Part shown: in pieces, positions 1 through 12,284 of the stretch
How positions within the stretch are numbered: position 1 is the first letter of the stretch
Layout of the letters: every line of letters starts with the position of its first letter
Assembly (NCBI GenBank): GCA_021018815.1
Contig: JAITYX010000055.1
Coordinates: 2,913,422 to 2,977,421, forward strand
Reading direction: 5' to 3'
Length of the DNA: 64,000 nt
DNA from: Talinum fruticosum
Taxonomy: Eukaryota > Streptophyta > Magnoliopsida > Caryophyllales > Talinaceae
Notes under the pieces: generated by a model
The model's input: only the letters and a program-made list of their open reading frames with translations
The model's database searches: none
Told to the model about the DNA's origin: nothing
Program-made: the position numbers and the translations under genes

Positions 1-21
1 ATTTTAAAAAAATATTACTCT

Positions 22-148
22 TACTTTAGGTCCTTATTGGAGAGTAACAAATGACTCAAAGTCCTCAAAAGTTAAATTTAGATCTTTTGGTCTTTATTAT
101 AGAGTAGCGAAGGACTCAAAGTCCTCCGAATTAACTTTAGATCTTTTG
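22..148. repeat. 60-bp tandem repeat, two imperfect copies plus a partial third
   Basis: The string GACTCAAAGTCCTC recurs with 60-bp spacing, and the surrounding bases (TTTAGRTC, AGAGTARC) align between copies. No coding sequence lies on it. Confidence 0.6.
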
Positions 149-1867
149 TTTATTAATTTTTTTAATTTTTTATTATTATTATAAAATTTAAAAAATGATG
201 TAAATTGTTGAATAGTTTAGATGAATATATTACGAATCTAATCACTTAAAATCATAAACTTTATTATTTTTAAAATGGGATAGTGATCTAGTTACTTTCA
301 TCAAATTAATTTTATTGTTCTTAAAAAAGTACTCATAAAAGTATGATTATACATATGTTTTATTAACCGACATGTATAGATGGGTTATCAAAATAGAATC
401 ATTAAAAATATGAAAATTAAACTGGTTTAAAAACATATGTTATGATATTTGTTTATATTTGTAAATATTTATATTTTTATTTCATGTTAATATGTCTGAT
501 TTAAGAAACGAGTAATCATATTTGAGCCTAGCAGTGCTTATAAATAACAATGTTATTCCCTTCCTCCTCCCCACATCCAACAAGGACATGGAGGTTTGGA
601 TAAGGGGTTATGTTTTTGAAATTACTATAAAATACTCTCAAAATTATATTATCATTTATATTAAGTCAGCTAATAATAAATTAATTAATAAATTAACACA
701 TCGACATAATTAAAAGAGTGAATTAACTAACGATTATCAAGTAGGACTTCTTCGATCCTAAGAGTGCTTATCCTCATACAGATGAACATATCCGGCTCGG
801 ATCCTGTTTTTTGGGTCGGGTGGATCCCCACAGGTCTACCTCTATAATCAACATTGGGAAGAGAGAGGGAGAGGGGTGGGTAGTGGCTGAGACGCGAATC
901 TTGATACGATAGGAAATACACGTGTTATTCAATGACGACCGACGTGTAATCGCGGGTGGATCCCATTCACCACAACCGAAAAACACCACAAGGTCCGCGT
1001 TTAGCAACTCGGCCCACCCATTTTTAATTTATTAGATTTTCTGTTTTTGACCAAAATGCTAAAATAATCCTAGCCTGGGCTCCTCTGCGTTGGGTCCAAA
1101 TTTTCTTTATTTTTAAAATTATAATCAAATTAAGGCACCTACCTACCACTTTTTTTTTTTTTTTTTAATTTAAAAAGGGGGAGATAATTACCATATATTA
1201 TTTAGAACTGTTGAGTCATGGTGTTTTATCCATTACTAGATTTTCCTGCGAGGAAGGTACGTTGAAAGAACTCAAGAAAAAAGTTCATTAGACTGTGACT
1301 ATATTGAAAGCTTCACTTGAGAGTTTTATATGATTTGGTCAAATTTATATATCCTTATACTTTTCTATTTATAAGATGCATGTTTAATGTATGCTTTTTT
1401 TAATAAATAATTAGGCGCTATTTTAATCACCGTGGTCAAGTTTAAAAATTTACTCAATATGTTGTCTCATCGTACTAGATTGAACATATATGTAAATCTA
1501 ATAACGTATTTTGCAAGCTATCAATCTACATTTTTCTCTCTTTTTTTTTTGGTCTTGGTTTCACCAATATAATAATTCCTTTCGGATAAACAAGTACGCT
1601 TTCAAAAATTTGAATTTATGTTTTTTCTTTACTTGGGTTGAAACCATTATATCATCTCAATCAATACTTTGTTGGTAAATTATCAATCTACGTAATTATT
1701 ACTAACTACTTTCAATGCACAAATATATTCTTCTTTTTATGGATACAATTTCATTTTTGAAAATTTGATTTATTAGAAAAAAATTATTGTTGACAGAGTC
1801 AAAACAAAGATTGGATCTCCTTGGTAAGTCGACATCATCATCAATGACATCATTATTCACCGTGTTT
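149..1867. other. Gene-empty AT-rich intergenic DNA
   Basis: Short open frames here have no recognisable protein motifs. A less AT-rich patch at about 725-1020 looks like part of an old inserted sequence, but I see no terminal repeats or protein similarity in it. Confidence 0.5.
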
Positions 1868-1875
1868 TCTATGAC

Positions 1876-1985
1876 TAGGGCTGGCAATGGGGCGGGTATG
1901 GGCGGGTTTTCCTATACCCACATCCATACCCATTTTTAAAATGCGTACTCCATATCCATACTCATACCCACTGGGTGTTAAAAAT

Positions 1986-2016
<31 letters not shown>

Positions 2017-2518
2017 TATACCCATCGGGTTTTGCGGGTATGCGGGTTTTATTTGGGTACAAATAGACTAAAAATAATAATATTCATATTAAACTCATAT
2101 TTAATATTTCTCACCGTTCAATCAAAAAAATAGACAAGTAAGATACCAAGGGAGGAGACGGGAAGATAGAGGTAGGCAAAAGACATTCATAAACTAAGGC
2201 TTTTTCTCTTGAAATGAATTTAGGCTTAAACGTTGGGCCTAAAATTCAATCTTCAACTTCTTTTTTTTTAAAAACATTTAGCAAAACGGGTTGTTGGTGT
2301 TAAGTGAGGCGGGTATGGGGCGGGTACGGGGTGGGTGTTGCGAGTACGGGTTATGGGTGTTATATGGGCAGGTATGGGGCGGGTGAAGCCTAAACCCATA
2401 CCCATTTTAATCATACCCGCCCCATACCCATTTTTTTCAAAATTTTAGTACCCATTCGGGTTTTAAATGGGGCGGGTTTTACGGATTTTAAATGGGTATG
2501 GATTTTTTGCCAACCCTA
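1876..2518. mobile_element. hAT-type MITE (non-autonomous DNA transposon) rich in TACCCA/GGGTATG repeats
   Basis: The element begins TAGGGCTGGCAA and ends TTGCCAACCCTA, so the 12-bp terminal inverted repeats differ at one position. It is bounded by a perfect 8-bp direct repeat, TCTATGAC, at 1868-1875 and 2519-2526. An 8-bp target duplication with a YAGGGNTGGCAA-type end is the signature of hAT elements. The inside is mostly runs of TACCCA on the left and GGCGGGTATGGG on the right and has no transposase, so it would depend on an enzyme supplied elsewhere. Confidence 0.88.
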
Positions 2519-2526
2519 TCTATGAC

Positions 2527-5430
2527 TCACAAGTAAACGAACCTCGAGTGAGTACTCGAGGTATTGAATCATTGGAAGAAGGGTTTCAGACACATTTTCT
2601 ACTATTATGATGAACCACATTTTTAGGGAGGCCACTAATGTTGTGAATTGGTTAACACTACATTTTGGTGGTTAAGTTACTTCCCCAGTGACATGGACAT
2701 CTATCCCTCCATCCCTTTTTTTTCATTTTAGTTAATGATAATTTAGGAAGAACCTTAGTGAGAGTAACTTCCTCAATTATTGATCGTTTTATATACCCTA
2801 TCGCAAAACAAAAGATTTATTGAGATTCTCGTTGAGTATTAGAAGTTCTAATTATTTAGATATTTAAGTATATATAAGAGTATCATACAATTTTGGTCTT
2901 ATTATGTTTGAGCCCTACTCCCTATTTTAATTATATCTTATGACTCTTCTTTTAATTTTTATTTTATCATTGAGTAAAATATGTACCAATTAATACCTAA
3001 TCCAATTAAATTTATAGATTTTAACAAAATATTTTTAGACAATTGGGACGGAATACTCATTTTCTATATAAAAAGTTAGATATTCATGTTTCATCACTTG
3101 TAAAGATTCCTTTTCCTCTTATACGATCGATCTCACATTACATACAATTATAAATTTTACCCTAAATCAGATTGACTTGTAGGCCGTACCTCATAAAAGA
3201 ATCAAAATTATAAACTTTACCCGAGATCGGAAGTATGAAACATGTTTGCTTGTCCTTCTCTGGTCTCTCATAAATCAAAATTAGAGAAGAATCAATAATG
3301 AAATTGAAGGCTTACAAGAAAAGCATACCACCAATCATTTCTTGCACATCCTTGAAGAAATTATATGGGATCCCCTCTCCTACGCAAATGTGAAATCGTT
3401 CAGTTAAAACAAACTTTTGCCCATATAATTAATTATTTAATAATAGATTTGGAATAATCCAGAGAGAGAGAGAGAGGGGAGTTAAAATAATATAAACCCA
3501 GACTGATTTTCAATCATATATACTATTAATTAAAAAATATATATTTATAAAATTATAAAGCCTACAAAGTTGGCCTAACCGTCATCACCTCCATATATTT
3601 AATTATATTATAATTCCTTAATGATAATTATTATTATAATGAAAATTTGTTCTTCACTCAACTGAAATTAAAAAAATTTTAGAAGGAGAAAAAACAATCA
3701 TTCTTGGGGTTGAAAAGCTAAAATTAACCCAAAAAAAAAGTCAACTTGATTTGATTCGATGCTCTTGTACACTATACCATTCCATTGGATGGTCAACATT
3801 CATATGATGGGTGAGAGATTATTAATGGTTTATTTTTCACTTTTGTTTTGACATATCTTTCAATGAACTCAATCTATGATTTAAGGGGGCAAAATTTAGT
3901 ATTACCATATTTTTGAAATTACTTTGATAGCGAAATATTAATTTAATTAATATTTTAGGAGAATACAGAATTTTTTAATAAAAAGAAATATAATAGAGTG
4001 GTTTATAATTTTTTAAAGTGTACGGTATACGAGTTATTTATAATAAATATAGTTTTATGATATATGCAGAATAAGATGAAATTTAATTTTAAATAAGATA
4101 AAGAAAAATACTTTGTTTGTTTTGTTTTGGTTTTTTTTTTTAATGAAGCTGATTAGTGTAATACAATAGATTTTTGGTGATCTTATAATAAGAAACTACT
4201 TTTGAAGTGAGTTTGGATTCCCTTTGCTTCCTTTCTTATGGTTTAGGAGATGTAGGTAGGTGGTAACTAGTAAACAAAGGGAAGCTTCAAACATGAAGGT
4301 AGAGTAAAAATGGGTAAACATAAAGTCGGTTATTCCCTCCCCCTTAGGTCGGGTTAAAAATGAAAAGAGAGGAAAAAATACGGAAGTTTTACTCTTTTAT
4401 TTGATATTTATAAGTCAATATAGGTTAAAGTTCAGGTAAAATTAATGATACAATATAACGAGTTAATAACACACACGAATATACACCTAATAAGCACAAG
4501 AATATAAAAATCAATATATTCACCGGTTATCAAAATTAAGAGATCAAGTTTGCTCCCGACATCTCCAAGTTATAATATTATCTCGCTCATTTAGAATCTC
4601 CAAACAAGTTTCGAAACAGCAGTGCAGCACATCCATGGATATATATAGTACCACACCCGCACAAATTTTCTCACCTTAATCAATTCCAGAGTCACACCAT
4701 CCTGAAACCTATTCCAGCTGAATAGACACACCCAATCACATCCAGTACCTGAATTTTTCAAGGGTTTGGGAAATTTAAGTTTGAAAGTAAGAAGGAAAAG
4801 GGAAAGGAAAAGGAAACATTCACATCACATCCCACTTCAGTCTCGAAAGAATTGGAGGATCAGAGAATCAGATCATTCCATCCACCACATGCCCACTTCC
4901 CTCTTCATCTTTTTTTATTTTATGCAATAAATAATAAAATTATAAATATTTAAAATTATAGAATTATGGACTAAACTTCATGTACAAAGTCACTTTATTC
5001 TTATTCCCTTGCCTTACTTGTCAAAAGCTTGGGATTTTGCTTCTCCCCCTTCAATTATCATTGATTCAATCAAGTTTGAGAGAATGCACGTAATAACCTT
5101 TTTAATTATATATATCAAAAAAAAAAAAACAATGATTCAACAGATGATTGAATGTCCTCTCAAAAAGAAACCTTATGATTGAGTGCATTGGGCTTTTAAA
5201 CTTGACCCAATTTGTTTTTGGGCTACATCAATGGGCCTTCGACCTCTTAATTAGGACAAGCCATACCACATCATACTTAGCATATGAGCCTATCAAAATC
5301 AATGAACCCTAGAGCTTGGCTCAGTCAGATGTTGGCTCGGCTTTAATACTTAGCATGTCAAACCAGAGCCGATTGAAGTTTGGCTCAGCTTGCTCAATAA
5401 GAGATAGCTCCACTTTAGTACTTAGCAAGT
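2527..5430. other. Gene-empty AT-rich intergenic DNA
   Basis: No supported gene. It contains a 9-bp-stem inverted repeat (ACCTCGAGT/ACTCGAGGT, 2541-2562), a short GA microsatellite (about 3463-3478) and scattered poly-A/T tracts. Confidence 0.5.
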
Positions 5431-5440
5431 CGAAATGGAG

Positions 5441-5540
5441 CCTTTTTTTTTTTTTTGTAAAGGGAGGCGCAAAGATGAATGTAGGCGGGATTCGAACTGA
5501 AGCCTGTTGAAGTTTAGCTTTTGAAAGTATATCATGCAGG
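5441..5540 (-). mobile_element. SINE-like 3' fragment with tRNA-type B box and A-tail
   Basis: Read on the minus strand it has AGTTCGAATCCCGCC, a Pol III B-box-like block, then about 45 bases, then a poly-A tail (the T run at 5442-5455). The same order (GTTCGAATCCCACC, about 45 bases, A tract) occurs on the plus strand at 15188-15242, which suggests one dispersed family. No clear A box is visible, so the head is lost or too diverged. Confidence 0.45.
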
Positions 5541-5568
5541 TCCATGCTTCATGGTTGTGTGTACTCTT

Positions 5569-5598
5569 TATTGAGATGTGGATATCCACATCTCAATA
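5569..5598. repeat. 30-bp perfect palindrome
   Basis: The half-site TATTGAGATGTGGAT is followed directly by its reverse complement, centred on GATATC. There is no loop and no mismatch. Role unknown. Confidence 0.85.
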
Positions 5599-6052
5599 TT
5601 AGAACACATATTTGATTCTTGTCACTTTATTTAATTGAAAACTATAATATTTCAAAGTCCAAAATTTTCAATGATTTTGAACCAAGACAGCCAGTACCAT
5701 GTAAATATGAAATATGACATAGTGGAGGATCGGGCTTGACTCAAACTCTGCGCTTAGCTTGGATGCTTACCAAACGAAACCCAGGCTAGCCTACAAGTTA
5801 CACCAAACAAGGTGTACGGAGGTCAAGATGTACAGATTCACAACTGCCAGTAGGAATTGCCAAGAAATAAACATGACAGAAAACTCACAAAGATCATGGG
5901 CAAAGAAAGTAGAGAGAATAGATATTCATTAAACCACCAAGGGGTCCATGACATCTTTAAAGTTATTACACAGAAATTCAAGATTTGCTCTCTCCGCTGA
6001 AATTCTTCAAAGCTGCAAAAACTCGGGAAACTTCAACCACATAGGTGGTTGC

Positions 6053-6510
<458 letters not shown>

Positions 6511-6519
6511 GTTTTAGCC

Positions 6520-8118
6520 CTGAATACAAAAAAACAATTGTTATTGGAGTTTGGATTTGTTTAACAATTAGCTCTTTCTAGATAGGTTCACTAGGAAAAC
6601 CCAAAAGCATAGGTGGAAACAGAATATGGGACAACTTGATGGGTTAAAAGAGGCCGTTTCTTTAGAATTGGTGCCCCAAATGTTTTACATTGAAATTTTC
6701 ATTACCGTTTCAAGATGGTAATTGGATAGATGGTTGTGAGAAGAAGAAAATCTATGAATTTCCCTCCAAAAAAGAAAGCGCAAGTGTATGAACCTGCCTG
6801 GGTCATAAAAGAAGCATGTCATCAATAAAGACGTCCCAAGAACCATAACTTAAGGTCCAACCGAACAACTCCTTAGAAAATATAAACCAAATGCAGCGAC
6901 AAGACTGGTTCCTATATCATAGTATGGCTTTCCTAGTCTATTAGTCACTCGATTTCATCAATATACTCCACTACTTACTCAATGACATACTCAGGAACTC
7001 TCACAAAACAGTCCTAGGAAACCTGATAAACTTCTGCCAGAAACAATTACTTAATTCCTAATCATCCTTCAAAATTTCAAAAAAATGTTCACCTTGATAT
7101 TAAGTACACACTACATTAATTCATAATGGCACAAATTTGTAGTAACAATCAAAATCAAGAACAATTTGAACTTCACACAAGGATGAAAGACAATGATGTC
7201 AAAGTGGAACCTTGCAGCGCTTAGAGTTCCCAAATACAGTAAGGTACGTACAACTTTTTATGCAATCTTAAGACTAAGTTTTATGTTAAGCAAAGCTAAC
7301 TAGAACTTTGAAGTTCATATTTGAAGGTTCACCATCTATTTGCAAAGCACAGGACAATCAAATTAGAGCTCAAATTCATTTATGGCTAAAACTAGAAGAT
7401 TTAGAATCCGATTGTCTTAAACGATTAGGCTTCAAACTCATCAGGGTAAAGCATTAAGCGCAAGGAACTCGATTGCGAACAAAAAAGGAAGTAATCCTAG
7501 GCTGGACTAGCACACATATTTCAGAAATTGAAGGGGCATATTTCATTAATCTCAAGCAAAGTTCTTTCAGATTTCACTGATCAGACAAGAGAAAGCACAC
7601 AATCTCATTATATACACGAAACGCCAATCAGTCACTGTAGCATCACTAATTACAACCAACCTAAAACATAAAAAAAGTTGTGGATGGAAAAATGAAAACA
7701 AGCCCCCAATTTCAAAGGCAAGAACTTGCATCGTACTATCATCCAAAACTAAACTGCGCTGCAAAGTTTTGCTGAAATAATTTAGATTCACGCCTAAAGA
7801 CACCATTTTTTGAACTTTATTGATCGATTCAATTTATGGGCAGCTAGAAATCCAAAATAAGAAAATCAAAATAAAAAAATAAAGACGAAGAAGAAGAACA
7901 CCTATTTGAACAGTAAGACCCTAAACAATGCTTATGAGAATCTCTATTTCTTTTCCCTTTTTCTTCGAAAAATCAAGTGGGCAGATTTACAAGAGAAAAC
8001 CCAAGCAATCCCAGAAAAATCCCTTAAATTGCGTAGAATATTAAACAAAAAATGCAGAGGTAGAATGAAGCCCCCAACAAATCAGTATATACCAGGAAAA
8101 AAAAGAGAGAATTTTTAC
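6520..8118 (-). other. Predicted 5'UTR intron of the ferredoxin gene
   Basis: On the minus strand a pyrimidine-rich TTTGTATTCAG|GG acceptor sits about 10 bases before the ferredoxin ATG, and a plausible donor CTG|GTAAAAA lies at 8119/8118. The leader exon would then be roughly 8119-8390. No coding sequence is seen between them. This is predicted from splice motifs only. Confidence 0.45.
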
Positions 8119-8399
8119 CAGAAGCTTGAAACGAAGCAGCGAGAACTACTGGGTGTAGATCAGGAAGAAGAAGAAGAGCGTGTCGGAGATTACAAGGAGA
8201 GCAATTTGCGAATTGTAAAAATGGAGTGCCAGTGACTGCCCTCAAGCTTTTTTAAATAAGAAGAGAGAGAAAGGCAGTCGCACTCGCGCCGCATACACCC
8301 ATGGAAATTGTTTAGGATTCCGCAGTGAAAGAGAGAGAAAGCGACTTTTGGGTGATTGGGAAGGGCACTTGAGATTTGTTTTCTAGCAAAGAAAATGGA

Positions 8400-9327
8400 G
8401 GTGCGTCATTGTCATCCTGCTCTCGTCATTACTGATTCATTTATAATGGGGAGAAAGAAAAGAAAAGATGATTACACCCAGTTGACTCCCGCACAAATAT
8501 TGAATTAATCTTGTACGGTATTAAAATTCCTATATGTTTTGCAATCAATTAGCGCTGGCAAAATTATATTGAATCGGTCATAAAATTTTTATTTAAATTT
8601 TAATATGAAAAAAACAGAGTATCGAGATAAAAAAATCGTCCGATGACCGATTTATTTTATCCGACTTTGATATAAATTTAAATTTTTATCAGCGATAAAT
8701 TAATATTTCATTGATTTGGTTTTCAAACTAGGGGTTTTTGAGTCCCGGTTGCTATTAGTTGTTAACTATTTGTGTCAATCTGTTTATATTAACTCGTTTG
8801 TAGAAAAAGTGTTCGTTAAAATTAATTATTTTTAATAAATTTATTTAGTAACATTTCATTTATGTCCATAAATCAAATTTTTTTATTTCTTTTAAAAATT
8901 AAAATTTCGTTATTGCATACTTATTTTTCTTATCTATATGAAGTAAGAATTATGTAATTTATAGTATAAAATTACATTTATACCTGTACTCAAGTTTGGT
9001 TACAAAAATATTTTGTTCAATATTATTGTATAATATAATCTAATAACTTAAAATTTTATAGTATTAGTAAAAATTCTTTTTGAATATTATTTTTAAAGAT
9101 AATTATATCTTACTAAAAATAATTTTTAAATTAAAAAAATTAAGCTCACTCATTCTACATGTAAGTCAAAATTAAATTATATTACTTTTTGATGGTTAAG
9201 ATGTATATAACTAACTATTAAACTATATTAATTTTTGTGATCAAACTAATAAACTTTTTTTAAAAAATAAAAAAAAGAATAATATAATATGTGTCATATA
9301 ATTTTTAGATAAATATTATAAACATAT
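8400..9327. other. AT-rich DNA, probably the body of a non-autonomous Helitron
   Basis: No gene or coding motif. It runs directly into the Helitron-type 3' end at 9328-9356. I could not find a convincing 5'-TC end, so the left limit is unknown. Confidence 0.4.
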
Positions 9328-9356
9328 CCCGTGCGTTAGCACGGGTTAAAAACTAG
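9328..9356 (+). mobile_element. Helitron 3' terminus
   Basis: A perfect 7-bp hairpin (CCCGTGC, loop GTTA, GCACGGG) is followed by TTAAAAA and CTAG, with T as the next base. Hairpin, short spacer, CTRR, then insertion before T is the diagnostic 3' end of plant Helitrons. No RepHel coding region is in the window, so this is a non-autonomous copy. Confidence 0.8.
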
Positions 9357-9997
9357 TGTACAATGAATAATATCGTTAATGGTATTTGGAAAAATTCATA
9401 ATCATTTGTAACAGCTATAGTTTCAGCTTGTAACAACCTAACATCTAATCATAATAAATTGTTATAGCTCGTAACAGCTTAAAAGCTAATAGTAACAGGT
9501 AAAAACTAATCATAATAGCTCATAACATCTAGTAGCTAGTTTTCAACCGCTCAAACGAACATGCTTTTGCTCGAGTGACTTGACTGTTGTCTGCACATAT
9601 TTGCATTTTCCACTGTGGATTAGTGTTGTTTCTTTCGCACAAAGTTGAATAAAACAGAGTAGAATCGTAAAAAGAAAGGTTTCTTCCTCACTTGTGTGGC
9701 TTTAGACCTCCTGAGGAGGAATTTTACCATTGTTTTTTGAATGTATGAGAGGACTTGTAATGGACATTAATCAAAGATAACAAAGAGAAGTTGGTTTATT
9801 ATTAAAACAGAAAGTTACAAATGTTGATGAGTGTGATGATATATATATATATATATATATATCATATAAAGGACATAGATGGAATAACACAATTAACATA
9901 ATTAAACGCACAATTAATAATTTGTTACTTTGCTTGATAGCATGGAGATGCAGTCTACTGCTGCTGAGCTCCATACATGCATCTGTCAATATGTATC

Positions 9998-10219
9998 TCA
10001 GGCTTTGCCCGGGTCTTCACCAACTGGGAGAAGTTTGCTCCCTCCCCCTACCCCACCTCCACCTAAAAGCCCAGCGAGAAGGTCGCCCACGACTGGCAGA
10101 CCTTTCACTAAGCCCGCAATATCATCAAGTAGGGCATGGGATGGAGCAGCACTAGCGAGGACGAGGGCCATGATGCCCACAAACATCAACATCTTCCTCA
10201 TCCTCATACTCTTTTCCAT
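9998..10219 (-). CDS. Small secreted Gly/Leu-rich peptide, family member 1 (intact, 73 aa)
   Basis: I do not recognise this family. The frame starts MEKSMRMRKM; the next hydrophobic stretch (about residues 10-28, LMFVGIMALVLASAAPSHA) is a strong signal peptide with a likely cut after SHA. The predicted mature part of about 44 aa has an amphipathic Leu/Val/Gly segment (DIAGLVKGLPVVGDLLAGLL), a Gly run, and ends in LLPVGEDPGKA. There are no cysteines. The C-terminal LPxGED motif recurs in members at 14.3 and 23.0 kb. The TATA box lies 96 bp upstream in a block shared by four members. A secreted signalling or antimicrobial-type peptide is possible from the architecture, but no function is shown. 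This is the longest and best-preserved copy. Confidence 0.75.
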   Translation of the reverse strand: MEKSMRMRKMLMFVGIMALVLASAAPSHALLDDIAGLVKGLPVVGDLLAGLLGGGGVGGGSKLLPVGEDPGKA

Positions 10220-10307
10220 ATCTCTCTCTAAAACTCGAGCTCGATTGATAAACACTGGATCGATTTTTCAACTGAGGATGAACGAACTCACCACCACTCT
10301 TGCTTAG

Positions 10308-10372
10308 TTTATATAGGCAAACTTCCCGCCCCAAGGGCCGTACTTGCCGGCTTTCCACCTGTAGGTACTTCA
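10308..10372 (-). promoter_or_regulatory. Shared promoter block of peptide gene 1
   Basis: Read on minus: GTACCTACAGGTGGAAA, GCCGGCAAGTACGGCCC, GGCGGGAAG, then the TATA box TATATAAA (10315-10308). The same block stands upstream of members at 11.8, 14.3 and 23.0 kb. Confidence 0.7.
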
Positions 10373-10554
10373 CTCTGGTGCTACCACTTCCTTGTACACC
10401 AATCCAAATATCTCATCACTTTCACCCACATTTCATTTCTCTTTGCCCCCTCAATTTTAAATATCCTTCACCCGCCTTTCCTTTATTTTGAGGCAAAGCA
10501 TCGTCAAAGTAATTATTAACATTTAATTCTTTTAGTTGTATATCAAGATGGTAT

Positions 10555-11070
10555 CAGTTAATCACTTTAACTTGAGGCATCATCAAAGTTAACATTTAAT
10601 TCTTTCAATTCTACATCAAGATATATATAGTTGGAAAAACGTGCAATAGTAACCCCCATTTTTATATAGTAATATGTTCATAAGCTCCCTAACGAGTTCA
10701 TTCATTACCAATTCTTTTTGAATACAACTTTAAGATTAACCGGTGTCGAAATCTCAATTATGTTACGTCCCACATGCAATCCCCTAACAACATGCTAGTA
10801 CATTATTAGTAGATTTTTTAATATATAAGATTGTTTCGTTTAATACATACTATAAAACAAACACTTTATAATGACTTTTGATAATCATATATATACAGGG
10901 GCACTGCTAATAATTTAATTAAGGGTAATAATAGTAAATGTCATCCCTAAATAAATTATAATTAGATATCCTTGATTAAAAAGAAAACATAGAGAAAGTC
11001 TCATCCAAAGGATTTTAATCAGACTAATTTTACATGAGAAGTCCTTACTGAAAGATTTGAGTTTATTAAG
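10555..11070. repeat. About 500-bp repeat unit R, copy 1
   Basis: It aligns over its length with 12785-13285 and partly with 23700-24110; shared blocks include AAGCTCCCTAACNAGTTCATTCAT and CACTTTATAATGACTTTTGATAATCAT. A fragment in reverse lies at about 16125-16190. It has no coding content and marks the unit that was copied together with the peptide genes. Confidence 0.7.
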
Positions 11071-11167
11071 GTATTAAAGACTTACTCGAAGATTAATTTT
11101 ACACTTCACTCACTCATCCAGCTCTTCTATGGGTTCCGCAACTTCTCGCCCAGCCGGACGCACTATC

Positions 11168-11504
11168 GGCTCTGATACCAATGCTGGGATGATCCAAGGA
11201 ATGGACTTTTTATTCACTATTGTTTGTCTCCCAAAAACAAAATGAAAACAGAGTTAGATCGATTGAGATGAAGAAGCAAAGTCAAAAACACATGCAAACG
11301 TGAGTATAACTTGCTTGTGATGGCTTTTGGTTTATTTTGTTTTGTCTTGGTTTACTCTTAGTTTTGTTATGCTCATATTGTAGCTTTCGATACCTATAAT
11401 TATAGGAAAAAAAGGGTTTAAGGGTATTTTCTAGTGTCTAAGACAAATGTTTTGGATGATGTCATCTTTTGACATAAGAATTAAAAGAGACTGCATATAA
11501 ACTA
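11168..11504 (-). mobile_element. LTR-retrotransposon remnant: tRNA-iMet primer-site match next to LTR-like sequence
   Basis: Bases 11168-11180 are the complement of TGGTATCAGAGCC, the usual initiator-Met primer binding site of plant LTR elements. The adjoining sequence begins TGCTGGGATGATCC, as expected for the inner LTR end read in reverse. The same join recurs at 13677-13700. No gag-pol is present and the far LTR border is not defined. Confidence 0.45.
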
Positions 11505-11668
11505 AACAAATAGTAATTAAATGTTAATGACTTTGATTATGCTTGCCTGAAATTAAAGGAAAGGTGTGTAAGGACATTTAAAATTGAGGGGGCAAATAGA
11601 AATTAAAATGTGGTTGATAGTGTTGAGATATTCGGATTGGTTTAGAAGCAAAGAAGTGAGCAGAAGAG

Positions 11669-11733
11669 TGAAGTACCTACAGGTGGAAAGCCGGCAAGTA
11701 CGGCCCTTGGGGCGGGAAGTTTGCCTATATAAA
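11669..11733 (+). promoter_or_regulatory. Shared promoter block of peptide gene 2
   Basis: GCCGGCAAGTACGGCCC, GGCGGGAAG and TATATAAA (11726-11733), 106 bp before the ATG. It is nearly identical to the block of gene 1. Confidence 0.7.
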
Positions 11734-11831
11734 CTAAGCAAGAGTGGTGGTGAGTTCGTTCATCCTCAGTTGAAAAATCGATCCAGTGTTTATCAATCGA
11801 GCTCGAGTTTTAGAGAGAGATAGAAAAGAGT

Positions 11832-11999
11832 ATGAGGATGAGGAAGATGTTGATGTTTGTGGGCATCATGGCCCTCCTCCTCGCTAGTGCTGCTCCATCT
11901 CATGCCCTACTTGATGATGTTGTGGGCTTATTGAAAGGTGTGCCAGTCTTGGGCGACCTTCTCGGTGGGCTTTTAGGTGGAGGTGGGGTAGGGGAGTGA
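11832..11999 (+). CDS. Small secreted Gly/Leu-rich peptide, member 2 (55 aa, C-terminus cut by a frameshift)
   Basis: It starts MRMRKMLMFVGIMAL with the same signal peptide ending APSHA, then LLDDVVGLLKGVPVLGDLLGGLLGGGG, and stops early at VGE. The upstream ATG used by gene 1 is ATA here. After the stop, the next frame continues with the family tail (SPVGVDPGEA). Against members 1 and 4 one G is missing from a G run at about 11991-11994 (four instead of five). So either the tail motif was lost by a real deletion or the base is missing from the assembly. The gene is the head-to-head partner of gene 1. Confidence 0.65.
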   Translation: MRMRKMLMFVGIMALLLASAAPSHALLDDVVGLLKGVPVLGDLLGGLLGGGGVGE

Positions 12000-12284
12000 G
12001 CAAACTTTCCCCAGTTGGTGTAGACCCGGGCGAAGCCTGAGATACATATTGACAGATGCATGTATGGAGCTCAGCAGCAGTAGACTGCATCTGCATCCAT
12101 GCAATCAAGCAAAGTAACAAATTATTAATTGTGTGTTTAATTATGTTAATTGTGTTCCATCTTTGTCGTTTATATGTTATATCATCAACTCATCAACATT
12201 TGTAACTTTCAGTTTTAATAATAAACAAACTTCTCTTTGTTATCTTTAATTAATGTCCATTACAAGTCCTCTCATACATTCAAA

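Larger units (their letters stand above)
9715..10545 (-). repeat. Left arm of an inverted segmental duplication
   Basis: Read in reverse, this segment matches 11505-12302: promoter block, small-peptide gene and 3' region all align, with the same small frame mirrored in both promoters. The two arms diverge from a spacer of about 1 kb, so the two peptide genes are head to head. A (TA)n microsatellite at about 9838-9862 is specific to this arm. Confidence 0.8.

Noticed and set aside
7906..8235. 109-aa frame on plus
   Set aside because: It overlaps the predicted ferredoxin leader exon and intron on the other strand and has no recognisable domain.
10300..10491. 63-aa frame with an almost identical mirror at 11553-11741
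   Set aside because: Both run antisense through the conserved promoter block; the likeness reflects the inverted duplication, not a gene.
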